Source: Bacteroidota bacterium
GTDB taxonomy: Bacteria; Bacteroidota; Bacteroidia; Bacteroidales; Prolixibacteraceae
DNA: 50,348 nucleotides
NCBI GenBank assembly: GCA_024278975.1
Contig: JAJRSD010000092.1
Span: forward strand, 1 to 50,348
Direction: 5' to 3'
Made by a program: the position numbers and the translations under genes. The notes under the pieces were generated by a model, which saw only the letters and a list, made by a program, of their open reading frames with translations, ran no database searches and had not been told where the DNA came from. How positions within the stretch are numbered: position 1 is the first letter of the stretch; every line of letters begins with the position of its first letter. Below are positions 7,552 through 15,812 of this stretch, piece by piece.

Positions 7552-8142
7552 CTAATTCAAAGTAGGATTCTCAGGAAAATGTTCCCAAATAGAATAACGA
7601 TTCCCGGCTTTTTTCACAAAATCAGTCCACGAAACTTCGTCAAATTCACGCATCACAGCAGCCTCTTCAACATCGGTTACCAGCCACGAATCTTCCTTTA
7701 GCTCAGCATCTAACTGACCGGCATCCCAACCTGAGTACCCGAGAAAAAAATGAATATCGGAAGGCTTAATTACATCTGCAATAATCAAAGATTTCAAAAC
7801 ATCAAAATCGCCACCCCAATATAAATCGCCCAAAACATTTATACTTCCCGGAAGTTTACTTCCCAATTTATGAATGTAATAAATGGAGTCGGTAGAAACC
7901 GGACCGCCCAAAAATACAGTTGCATCAAAATCGGGAAAATCGGGAAATACATCCTGAATTTCAAAATCTATCTCTTTATTCAGAATAAAACCAACCGAAC
8001 CTTTTTTGCTGTGTGCCACTAAAAACACAACAGAGCGACTAAAATAGTTACCCGGCAAAAACGGCTCAGCAATTAATATCCTGCCCTTTTGTGGCCGAAT
8101 ATTATTCGTTTTAATTTTGAATATGTCGAGATTATCGTTCAT
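7552..8142 (-). CDS. YqgE/AlgH (UPF0301) family protein
   Basis: The start at 8142 gives 196 residues beginning MNDNLDIF; a longer frame to 8229 adds 29 unrelated residues and runs toward a repeat hairpin. The UPF0301 signature is clear: KGRILIAEPFLPGNYFSRSVVFL, then GSVGFILNKEI, VFLGGPVSTDSIYYIH and the late FLGYSGWDAGQLDAEL. The family's biochemical function is unknown; AlgH was named from a regulatory phenotype in Pseudomonas. It is cytoplasmic, with no signal or membrane segment. In many Bacteroidota it neighbours the class IV aminotransferase, as here, although on the opposite strand. Confidence 0.88.
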   Translation of the reverse strand: MNDNLDIFKIKTNNIRPQKGRILIAEPFLPGNYFSRSVVFLVAHSKKGSVGFILNKEIDFEIQDVFPDFPDFDATVFLGGPVSTDSIYYIHKLGSKLPGSINVLGDLYWGGDFDVLKSLIIADVIKPSDIHFFLGYSGWDAGQLDAELKEDSWLVTDVEEAAVMREFDEVSWTDFVKKAGNRYSIWEHFPENPTLN

Positions 8143-8217
8143 TTCAAAAGCAATATAAGAAAAATAAATAATCCAACCTCTATGAAATTGATATTGATTT
8201 TGTTCCAAAGAATTAAA

Positions 8218-8264
8218 AAAGGATGGCATCCCTTTATTCTACGTAAAAAGGGATGCCATCCTTT
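8218..8264 (-). terminator. 18-bp perfect hairpin with GGATGGCATCC arms
   Basis: The arms 8218-8235 and 8247-8264 are perfectly complementary around an 11-base loop. Read on the minus strand, the hairpin follows the FtsB/DivIC-like stop and is followed by six Ts, so it can end that transcript. The GGATGGCATCC sequence is also found in a larger inverted repeat at 35352-35440, so the terminator may be a co-opted dispersed repeat. Confidence 0.75.
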
Positions 8265-8281
8265 CCTTGGCAATTTGCAGT

Positions 8282-8599
8282 TTATTTTGCCTCTTCAACA
8301 ACAATAAATACATCTTCGTTGGGTTTCGACATGTAATACTGTTCGCGTGCAAATTTCTCAAGTTCCTCCAATCCCGAGTTCAAATCTTCAAGTTTTTGCT
8401 TGTCGGAGATAATTCGTTCTTTATAATACACTTTTTGCTGAATAAGTTCTTGCAAACGCTGTCGATTCTGAACGTGGGCAACAATACTGTTTTCATCAAA
8501 AAAGATAATCCATGCTAAAAATAAAACAATGGCTACAAAATATTTGTAACCCAACACTTTTGTAACCTTCTCTTTTATATCTTTTTTTTCTACTGCCAT
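8282..8599 (-). CDS. Septum formation initiator (DivIC/FtsB-like)
   Basis: The 105 residues show the DivIC/FtsB layout: a short basic cytoplasmic N terminus, a single membrane helix at about 20-36 (YFVAIVLFLAWIIFF), then a periplasmic coiled coil (about 45-85, Leu/Glu/Lys heptads), and a short conserved end with LEKFAREQYYMSKPNEDVFIV. Family members bridge FtsQ/FtsL and the FtsW-FtsI synthase in the divisome. A terminator separates it from the upstream P5C dehydrogenase gene, so it may have its own promoter in the 90-base gap. Confidence 0.88.
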   Translation of the reverse strand: MAVEKKDIKEKVTKVLGYKYFVAIVLFLAWIIFFDENSIVAHVQNRQRLQELIQQKVYYKERIISDKQKLEDLNSGLEELEKFAREQYYMSKPNEDVFIVVEEAK

Positions 8600-8634
8600 A
8601 ATTATCTCACAAAAATATAATTAATAATAGTCAT

Positions 8635-8668
8635 AAAAAAGGGAGTTGAATAAATCAACTCCCTTTTT
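8635..8668. terminator. Bidirectional Rho-independent terminator
   Basis: GGGAGTTGA (8641-8649) pairs with TCAACTCCC (8655-8663) and is flanked by six As and five Ts, so it can work in both directions. It lies 20 bases beyond the stop of the P5C dehydrogenase gene, which it terminates on the minus strand. Confidence 0.85.
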
Positions 8669-8688
8669 ATAAACAACTATAAGTTTAT

Positions 8689-10326
8689 TTACTCTTCGTC
8701 GGGTTGAAAACTTGGATAAGTATAATTTACAGGCGGAACAAATGTCTCTTTAATTGTACGAATTGCTGTCCAACGCAGGAAGTTAAAAATAGAACCTGCT
8801 TTATCATCGGTACCCGATCCGCGCGCACCTCCAAAAGGCTGCTGCCCAACAACTGCGCCGGTTGGTTTATCGTTAATATAGAAATTGCCGGCGGCGTTGC
8901 TTAAACGTTTGGTAATTTTCTCGATATTGTAACGGTTTTGCGAAAGCACCGCACCTGTTAACGCGTAAATAGAAGTGTTGTCGAGAATCTCCAAAGTTTC
9001 ATCCAATTTATCATCATCGTAAACATAAACTGTTAAAACCGGCCCGAATAACTCTTCAACCATTGTAATGTAATCAGTTTTGTGTGCTTCAATAACTGTT
9101 GGTTCAATAAAATACCCAACTGTTTTATCACATTTTCCACCAAAAATCACATCTGCATCTTCATCAGTTTGAGCATTATCGATAAAACCTTTAAGTTTAT
9201 CGAATGACGGTTCGTCGATAACTGCATTCACAAAATTGGTAAAATCTTCGGGCGGTCCCATTTTTACTGTTGCCAGTTCTTTACCCAATATTTCTTTTGT
9301 TTCGGCCCATAAACTTTTAGGAACATAAGCACGCGATGCAGCCGAACATTTTTGTCCCTGATATTCGAAAGCTCCACGCAACATTGCAATTGCAAGCGTT
9401 CGCGGACTGGTTGTATTATCGGCAAAAATAAAATCTTTACCACCTGTTTCGCCAACAATGCGCGGATACGTTTTATACTTATAAATATTCTCGCCTATTG
9501 TTTTCCAGATACTTTGGAACACTTCTGTTGAACCGGTAAAATGTATTCCGGTAAATTCGGGGTGAGATAAAACCACATTGGCAACAACCGGTCCTGATGC
9601 AAAAACAAGATTAATTACACCATCGGGCAAACCTGCTTCCTTAAAAATTTCCATAATAACTCCAGCAGAATAAACCGCAGTTTTCGAAGGTTTCCAAACA
9701 ACAACATTTCCCATTAACGCAGGTGCTGCCGGTAAATTACCAGCTATCGAAGTAAAATTAAAAGGAGTTAGTGCAAACACAAATCCTTCAAGCGGGCGGT
9801 ACTCGTTGTAGTTCCACATTCCGGGAGCCGACTCGGGTTGAATTTTATAAATATCGGTCATCACCTGAACGCCAAAACGGAAAAAATCTGCAAGTTCGCA
9901 GGCAGCATCTATTTCTGCCTGAAAAGCATTTTTCGATTGCCCCAACATTGTTGCAGCATTTATTTTTGCGCGGTACGGACCTGCCAACAAATCGGCAGCT
10001 TTTAAAAAAATTGAGGCACGGTGTTGCCAGCCTAAATTTGCCCAATCTTCTTTTGCAGCAAGTGCCGCATCAATTGCCATTTCAACATGGCTCGAATCTC
10101 CCTGGTTATAATAACCTAAAGTGTGCTCAACTTCGTGTGGTGGAAACATTCGCAATTTACGGTCGGTAAAAACATCATTTCCGCCAATAACCATTGGTAA
10201 CTCAATCTCTTCTGAACGTAATTTGTTAATCATCGCTTTTAGCTCAACTCTCTCAGAAGTTCCTGGTGCAAAACTTAAAATAGGTTCGTTTTTTGCAACC
10301 GGCACATTAAAAAATCCTTTTGCCAT
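8689..10326 (-). CDS. pruA: 1-pyrroline-5-carboxylate (glutamate-gamma-semialdehyde) dehydrogenase
   Basis: The 545 residues fit the single-domain P5C dehydrogenase class (TIGR01236-like, about 540 residues). Visible are the NAD-site strand FALTPFNFTSIAGNLPAAPALMGN, HFTGSTEVF, the general-base motif VGETGGKDF, and the catalytic cysteine in GQKCSAASR (Cys327). The late EELFGPVLTVYVY and GQQPFGGARGSGT are standard. It converts glutamate semialdehyde to glutamate with NAD+, the second step of proline catabolism. No proline dehydrogenase is in the window. A TAATTTTG -7 box (minus strand, 10361-10368) lies 35 bases upstream and a hairpin terminator follows. Confidence 0.93.
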   Translation of the reverse strand: MAKGFFNVPVAKNEPILSFAPGTSERVELKAMINKLRSEEIELPMVIGGNDVFTDRKLRMFPPHEVEHTLGYYNQGDSSHVEMAIDAALAAKEDWANLGWQHRASIFLKAADLLAGPYRAKINAATMLGQSKNAFQAEIDAACELADFFRFGVQVMTDIYKIQPESAPGMWNYNEYRPLEGFVFALTPFNFTSIAGNLPAAPALMGNVVVWKPSKTAVYSAGVIMEIFKEAGLPDGVINLVFASGPVVANVVLSHPEFTGIHFTGSTEVFQSIWKTIGENIYKYKTYPRIVGETGGKDFIFADNTTSPRTLAIAMLRGAFEYQGQKCSAASRAYVPKSLWAETKEILGKELATVKMGPPEDFTNFVNAVIDEPSFDKLKGFIDNAQTDEDADVIFGGKCDKTVGYFIEPTVIEAHKTDYITMVEELFGPVLTVYVYDDDKLDETLEILDNTSIYALTGAVLSQNRYNIEKITKRLSNAAGNFYINDKPTGAVVGQQPFGGARGSGTDDKAGSIFNFLRWTAIRTIKETFVPPVNYTYPSFQPDEE

Positions 10327-10574
10327 AACTTTATATCTTTTAAAATTGTTTTTTCTTTTGCAAAATTAAAGAATCTCCTTCGCGAAAATCATAACAAAAA
10401 TCAGTGATAACAAATATCCCAAATATGTAATCATCTCATTTTCAGTTACAACCACTTCAGTCAGTTTAAAACAAAACTTTTATCAGTTTTTAATATTCAA
10501 CTAGCTCCTATTTTTGAATTGAATTATTCTTGGAATAATTACAATATTATGTTGTTATTAATAACTTTACGGTA

Positions 10575-12656
10575 TTGTTAAACACAATACATAAAATATT
10601 ATCGAAAAAACTCTGGGCCGGCCAATCAGGCATCGAACAAAAAAGGCTTTTCCAATTACTTATTATCTGGGTAGTTTTAGCAATCTGTGCCATTTTGCTA
10701 TTGAGTTTCAGTCTGAGTATTAATTCGGATAACAGCTACATAATAAGCGATATTGCACTTATTTTGATGGTTTCGCTTGGTATTTTGTGTACATTAAACG
10801 GCAAAGCAAACTGTACAATAAATTCTGTTTTTACTGTTCCGGTTTTTATTTATACATATTTTATTTCCGATTTTAACACACATCTGCCGGGTGTCAATAC
10901 AATTTACTCATCAGTTGCATTACTATTTACAGGACTGGTATTTTTGCTATTTTTCTCTAACTCAGAAACTAAAATTAAATTCTATTTTTTGCTTGGTATT
11001 TTAACGCTGGCATTTCAACTACTGATAACCAACCAGTTATACGAATCGTTTACCGAATTAAATTCTCTCGCTTCAAATCCGCTATTAATATTTATTGCCA
11101 TTTATTTTGCCACATATTTCCTTCGGAAAAAATATGTTGGTATTATTAATCTTCTTAAAAATCAATTTGATTTTACAAATCAAAGTATTACAAAAGTTTT
11201 TCAAGACTCGAACTTTTCCATTGTTCAGATTAATGCCGAGCATGACAATGAAGGAAATATTGTTGAAATGACAATTGGAAAAGTGAATAATGCTTTTGAG
11301 GCTAATTTCAAAATAAACCTTTACGAAGTTCAGGATCAGAAAGCTGAATATATTTTCAATTTTATATTTAAAAATCAGTTTAGTTTAAACGAAATTGTTC
11401 ATTTTAAGCGAAACAAGTCGAAAGAGTTTCATGCAAAAAATTTGGAACGTTGGTTTAAGGTTCATCTTCTTATTCCGGAATACAATAAATTTTATTTGAT
11501 TTTTGAAGACATTACAAAAATAAAAAAGAAGTTTGCCGATTTGGAAGCGAGCAAGCGAAAATATAAAGTTTTACTCGAAGCAATTCCCGATATCTTTTTT
11601 GTTATTGATAAAGATGGAACCTACGAGGATTTTGTGGTAAAAGAGAGTCATCTTTTTAAAATTGCAGACGCAAATATTATTGGCAGTACAATTTACGACG
11701 TTGGATTTCCTGAAAATATGGCTAATAAAATTTATAGCTGTATTCAGGATTCAATAAAAAATAACTCGATAGAGAATATTGAATATTCGCTGAACACTCC
11801 GAACGGAACTTTTATGTACGAAATGCGGCTTGCAAAACTAAACCCGCATTCGGTAATTTCGGTGGCACGCGATATTACAAAACGTAAAACTGCCGAGTTT
11901 AATCTTGGAAAAGCATTAGTAAAAGCAGAAGAATCTGACAGATTAAAGTCTGCATTCCTTACAAACTTGTCGCACGAAATACGTACGCCAATGAATATAA
12001 TTACCAATTTCTCGAGAATTTTGACGGAGGCAGAATTGGACGATAACGAAAAACTGGAAATCTCGGATGCCATTTCGCAAAATGGGAAACAGTTATTAAA
12101 TATGATTGATAACACAATTCACCTTTCGAAAATTGAAACTCAATCGGTAGATATAAAAATGCAATTCTGCGAAATAAACAGTTTACTTCGCGATATTTAT
12201 AACCGCTACTATACACTAATCCCCGATTCTAAAAATATAAAACTTGACCTCGTAATAAGTGTACCAAATCAGGAATTTGGCTTTATAACCGATGCAAAGT
12301 TATTGAGCGAAATACTCGCAATATTAGTTGATAATGCGGTTAAATATACAATGCTCGGAAACATTACAATCGACTACGAGATGATTAAGAACGAGCAGAT
12401 AAAATTTATTATTTCCGACACAGGAATTGGTATTCCGAAGGAGGAATTTAAAAATATATTTAGCCGTTTTTACAGATTGGAAAACAAAATTAACGAAACT
12501 ACTTCGGGTTCAGGAATAGGACTTTCAATTGCTCAACATTATGTTGCGCTGCTTGGTGGCGAGCTGGAGTTTGAATCTACAATTAATACCGGAACAACTT
12601 TCACTTTTACACTTCCGTTTAAAGGTGGCACAGGCTTTTTAAGAATTGTGAGTTAG
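10575..12656 (+). CDS. Membrane sensor histidine kinase with two PAS-like domains
   Basis: About six N-terminal membrane helices (residues 25-190) are followed by a PAS-like region (about 205-320), a clearer PAS (about 330-440, ending SVARDITKRKTAEFNL), the HisKA dimerisation helix with phospho-accepting His467 in FLTNLSHEIRTPMN, and an HATPase domain with its N box (LVDNAVKYT), G1 (DTGIGIP), F box and G2 (GSGIGLSIA). There is no receiver or DNA-binding domain, so it needs a separate response regulator, and none is adjacent. The signal is unknown. The start is uncertain: the first candidate is a TTG at 10575, and in-frame stops prevent any start beyond 10539. Confidence 0.88.
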   Translation: MLNTIHKILSKKLWAGQSGIEQKRLFQLLIIWVVLAICAILLLSFSLSINSDNSYIISDIALILMVSLGILCTLNGKANCTINSVFTVPVFIYTYFISDFNTHLPGVNTIYSSVALLFTGLVFLLFFSNSETKIKFYFLLGILTLAFQLLITNQLYESFTELNSLASNPLLIFIAIYFATYFLRKKYVGIINLLKNQFDFTNQSITKVFQDSNFSIVQINAEHDNEGNIVEMTIGKVNNAFEANFKINLYEVQDQKAEYIFNFIFKNQFSLNEIVHFKRNKSKEFHAKNLERWFKVHLLIPEYNKFYLIFEDITKIKKKFADLEASKRKYKVLLEAIPDIFFVIDKDGTYEDFVVKESHLFKIADANIIGSTIYDVGFPENMANKIYSCIQDSIKNNSIENIEYSLNTPNGTFMYEMRLAKLNPHSVISVARDITKRKTAEFNLGKALVKAEESDRLKSAFLTNLSHEIRTPMNIITNFSRILTEAELDDNEKLEISDAISQNGKQLLNMIDNTIHLSKIETQSVDIKMQFCEINSLLRDIYNRYYTLIPDSKNIKLDLVISVPNQEFGFITDAKLLSEILAILVDNAVKYTMLGNITIDYEMIKNEQIKFIISDTGIGIPKEEFKNIFSRFYRLENKINETTSGSGIGLSIAQHYVALLGGELEFESTINTGTTFTFTLPFKGGTGFLRIVS

Positions 12657-12760
12657 GCATTTAACTTTCCAAATTATTATCTCTTTTTGGCAATTGCTAT
12701 TAACCTGAGCTCGATATAAGATTTGTTCTCAGTTTCAGATAATTTTCTAATTATAATTTC

Positions 12761-13209
12761 GAGTCCACTCCGAAAAGTATTTCATTAGTTTAAATAATTA
12801 ATAATCAAGCATATAGTTGCACATTCGAATAATTATCAGTATCTTGTTCTCATAATTAAAAGCACCTTTTATGTTTAGGAAATCTTCCAAAACAGCCCAA
12901 TTAAAAATCTTCACATCACCCAAATCCTTGTTTTCAGGGAAATCGCTTTCATTATATGAAGATGGGGCGGCATGGCATAACCAATTCCACCAGCAAGTCA
13001 CCATGCGGATCGATGAGAATATTTTTCGGCCATTATACTGTGATGACAATGGTACGCCTAATTTCCCCATCCGTATGTTCTACAAGCAAATGGAACAATC
13101 CGGCACACTCCCAAAAGCCACCAAAGATAGATTAACCCAATTGCTCAAGATGGATGGTAACAAAGTTCTTAACAAAACATATTCCAGATGGGTTTTATTT
13201 GGCTTTTAA
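12761..13209 (+). mobile_element. Decayed IS1182-type insertion sequence with an 18-bp terminal repeat
   Basis: The 18-base sequence GAGTCCACTCCGAAAAGT at 12761-12778 stands 92 bases upstream of a transposase remnant and matches the ends of the small elements at 31013-31141 and 43105-43168, so it is the left end of this IS. A convincing right end is not seen; 13321-13342 has only weak resemblance. The 730-base gap between the kinase and the NlpC/P60 gene is otherwise AT-rich without genes. Confidence 0.7.
12871..13209 (+). pseudogene. Internally deleted IS1182-family transposase
   Basis: The first ~68 residues are a good transposase N terminus for Bacteroidota IS1182 elements: opening MFRKSSK, then AWHNQFHQQVTMRIDENIF and RPLYCDDNGTPNFPIR. 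At about residue 69 the sequence jumps to MFYKQMEQSGTLPKATKDRL, which resembles a segment normally more than a hundred residues further on, and it stops at 112 residues where the family has over 400. The DDE catalytic residues are gone. This is a deletion relic and cannot transpose; the placement of the second part is from memory of the family and is less certain. Confidence 0.75.
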
Positions 13210-13317
13210 ACTGATATTCTTTTTTCGATATGGTTATTGTTTCTTCTATGATTCAAAGAAACTATTTATAATTATCGACCGTCCAATATTTTCAAAAACT
13301 TACACCCAAATTATTGT

Positions 13318-13325
13318 TAACTTTG
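13318..13325 (+). promoter_or_regulatory. -7 box TAACTTTG before the NlpC/P60 lipoprotein gene
   Basis: TAACTTTG matches TAnnTTTG and ends 63 bases before the ATG at 13389. A TTC about 20 bases upstream could be a poor -33 element. Confidence 0.4.
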
Positions 13326-13388
13326 CTGCTGAGTAGTAACTCATTTTTTATTATAAATTGGCTTTTATTATCTTAAAAAGATATAAAA

Positions 13389-14603
13389 ATGCATAGAAAG
13401 TTAAGCTGTTTTGCTTTTATAATCCTCATTATTTTTAGTGCGTGTTCACCAAATCCTAAAAGTAAAAAGTTATCTGATGTTACTTCTTTACTCGATTCGT
13501 TGGAATTGGTTTACGCCCCCGATAAAAGAGTTACTCTTTGGGAAGTTTACACCTGTTCAGCTTCCGGCACAATAAATATTTCGGGAGAATTAGATAAAAA
13601 TGAGACTATCTCTGCAATCACAAAAATTGTTGAAAAGAGGTATCCAAATGTAAATATTAGTTTAAAACTACTTCCCGAAAATGAGAACGTACAAATTGTT
13701 AACGGATTGGTAATTAATTCGGTAATTAATCTACGTTCAAATCCGCGGCACAGTGCAGAGATTGCCACGCAAGCTGTACTTGGCACACCAATTCGTATAT
13801 TAAAAAAAGAGGGTGGCTGGTATCTTGTTCAAGCACCCAACAAATATATTGCATGGGTCGATGCTGCTGCAATTATCAGAAAAAACCAGAAAGAAATTGA
13901 TGATTATAAACACTCAAAAAAAATTATCTACAACAAACAGTATGGTTTTTCGTACTCTAAACCCGATAATAAAGCACAAGTTGTTACCGATTTAGTTGCA
14001 GGGAGTATTTTACCTGTTTTAAAATCGAATACAAATTACTGGCAGGTTCAGTATCCCGACAACCGAATTGCCTGGGTAAAAAAAGACGAAGTTCTCGATG
14101 CAAATAAAATATTCAATAAACAGATTGATAATAAAGATTTGGTTGAAACTGCCATGAAATTTGTAGGTATTCCGTATTTATGGGGAGGCACCTCGTCGAA
14201 AGCAATTGATTGCAGCGGTTTAATTTCAACAATATATTATATGAATGGAATTATATTGCAACGCGATGCATCTCAACAAGCAAAATACGGAAAAGCAGTT
14301 ACAACTACTTACAACTGGAGAAAATTACAACCCGGTGATTTGCTTTTTTTCAGACGAGGAGATTCTGCAACTCATCCCGAAATTATTACACATGTTGCAA
14401 TGTACATTGGTGACACTGAATTTATTCATGCATCGGGAAGAGTACGAATAAACAGTATCGACAGCAGACGCGAAAATTTCATTCCGAGTTATGTAAACCG
14501 CTTTGTTAAAGCAATAAGAGTACTTGGCGAAACCGATAACGAAGGAATTGAACAGATTAGAAATAATGCTTTTTATAACGAAATTATAAACAAAACAAAA
14601 TGA
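13389..14603 (+). CDS. SH3-NlpC/P60 lipoprotein, gamma-D-glutamyl-L-diamino acid endopeptidase type (YkfC-like)
   Basis: A lipoprotein signal peptide ends in FSAC (Cys19), so the protein is exported and lipid-anchored. Two bacterial SH3-like domains follow (about 110-165 and 185-235: LRSNPRHSAE...GWYLVQAP...IAWVD and the parallel second set). The C-terminal NlpC/P60 peptidase has its catalytic cysteine in IDCSGLI (Cys275) and histidine in THVAMYIG (His335). This architecture matches enzymes that release L-Ala-D-Glu from murein peptides. The stop overlaps the next start by four bases (ATGA), and the next gene is a dipeptide epimerase, its expected partner, which strengthens the call. Confidence 0.87.
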   Translation: MHRKLSCFAFIILIIFSACSPNPKSKKLSDVTSLLDSLELVYAPDKRVTLWEVYTCSASGTINISGELDKNETISAITKIVEKRYPNVNISLKLLPENENVQIVNGLVINSVINLRSNPRHSAEIATQAVLGTPIRILKKEGGWYLVQAPNKYIAWVDAAAIIRKNQKEIDDYKHSKKIIYNKQYGFSYSKPDNKAQVVTDLVAGSILPVLKSNTNYWQVQYPDNRIAWVKKDEVLDANKIFNKQIDNKDLVETAMKFVGIPYLWGGTSSKAIDCSGLISTIYYMNGIILQRDASQQAKYGKAVTTTYNWRKLQPGDLLFFRRGDSATHPEIITHVAMYIGDTEFIHASGRVRINSIDSRRENFIPSYVNRFVKAIRVLGETDNEGIEQIRNNAFYNEIINKTK

Positions 14604-15721
14604 AAACCAACAGACGAAACTTTATGAAAACTGCCGGTATTGCATCACTAAGTACAGTAATAGCAAACAAAACATTTGCGAAAGTTTCTTCCTCTGGAAA
14701 CGGTAAAATGAAACTAACATTTAAACCTTACAACCTGCAATTAAAACATACGTTTACAGTTGCCGGATTTTCAAGAGACACAACTCCCGTAGTTTTAACC
14801 GAAATTGAATACAATGGAATTATTGGTTACGGAGAAGCTTCGATGCCTCCCTATCTTGGCGAGTCACAAAAATCAGTAATCACTTTCCTAAAAAAAGTTG
14901 ATCTGTCGCAATTTAACGATCCTTTCACGTTAGATGAAATTATGGAATATATTGATTCCATCGATACAAAAAATAGGGCAGCCAAAGCTTCTGTTGATAT
15001 CGCCCTGCACGATTTGATTGGAAAAATTGCAAATCAACCTCTATATAAATTGTGGGGCTTTACACCTGAAGATACGCCGATGACATCTTTTACAATCGGT
15101 ATTGATACTGCGGAAGTTGTAAAGCAAAAAACCGAGGAAGCCGGTAGATTTAAAGTGTTAAAAGTAAAACTCGGCGGCGGGAATGATAAAGAGATGATTA
15201 ACACAATTCGTTCGGTAACCGATGTTCCGTTGTATGTTGATGTAAATCAGGGGTGGAAGGACAAAAATCATGCTTTGGAAATGATTCACTGGCTGAGTGA
15301 AAGAGGTATCGAGTTTATTGAACAACCAATGCCGAAAACACAAATCGACGACATGGCGTGGCTTACAGAAAATAGCCCGCTGCCAACTATTGCCGACGAA
15401 GCTTTTCAGCGACTGTCGGATGTGGCTAAATTTAAAAATGTTTATTCGGGAATAAATATTAAACTGATGAAAAGCACCGGTTTGCGCGAAGCTCATAAAA
15501 TGATTACTGTTGCGCGGGCACTCGACATGAAAGTTATGATTGGCTGTATGACCGAAACATCGTGTGCCGTTTCGGCGGCAGCACAACTTTCGCCACTTGT
15601 AGATTGGGCAGATCTCGATGGAAACCTATTAATTAGCAACGATGTTTTTAGAGGAATGGAAGTAATTAACGGAAAAGTAACGCTTAACAATTTACCTGGC
15701 ATTGGAATTGAAAAAATGTAA
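14600..15721 (+). CDS. L-Ala-D/L-Glu-type dipeptide epimerase with a Tat signal
   Basis: This enolase-superfamily enzyme shows the muconate-lactonising-type catalytic set: the KVKLGGG lysine strand (about 188-194), metal ligands in VDVNQGW, IEQPMP and ADEAF, and the second catalytic lysine in NIKLMKSTG. Epimerases of this group convert L-Ala-D-Glu to L-Ala-L-Glu so that the peptide can be degraded. Unusually, the N terminus is a twin-arginine signal (NRRNFMK, hydrophobic stretch, probable cleavage near residue 27), so the enzyme is predicted to work outside the cytoplasm beside the lipoprotein peptidase encoded just upstream. The exact dipeptide specificity is inferred from context. Confidence 0.87.
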   Translation: MKTNRRNFMKTAGIASLSTVIANKTFAKVSSSGNGKMKLTFKPYNLQLKHTFTVAGFSRDTTPVVLTEIEYNGIIGYGEASMPPYLGESQKSVITFLKKVDLSQFNDPFTLDEIMEYIDSIDTKNRAAKASVDIALHDLIGKIANQPLYKLWGFTPEDTPMTSFTIGIDTAEVVKQKTEEAGRFKVLKVKLGGGNDKEMINTIRSVTDVPLYVDVNQGWKDKNHALEMIHWLSERGIEFIEQPMPKTQIDDMAWLTENSPLPTIADEAFQRLSDVAKFKNVYSGINIKLMKSTGLREAHKMITVARALDMKVMIGCMTETSCAVSAAAQLSPLVDWADLDGNLLISNDVFRGMEVINGKVTLNNLPGIGIEKM

Positions 15722-15753
15722 ATAAAAATTTAAAAAAAATAAGAAATCTGTTA

Positions 15754-15782
15754 TTGTTGTTTTCACAATTCGAATACCTTTG
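15754..15782 (+). promoter_or_regulatory. Promoter of the DUF5916 gene
   Basis: TTG (15754-15756) and TACCTTTG (15775-15782) are separated by 18 bases, slightly shorter than the usual 19-20. The ATG at 15813 lies 30 bases beyond. Confidence 0.6.
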
Positions 15783-15812
15783 CGCCATTCAATACCTAAA
15801 TTAATTAAATAG

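Noticed and set aside
8143-8229. N-terminal extension of the YqgE protein
   Set aside because: The 29 residues are absent from the family, and the extension begins at the edge of the GGATGG hairpin.
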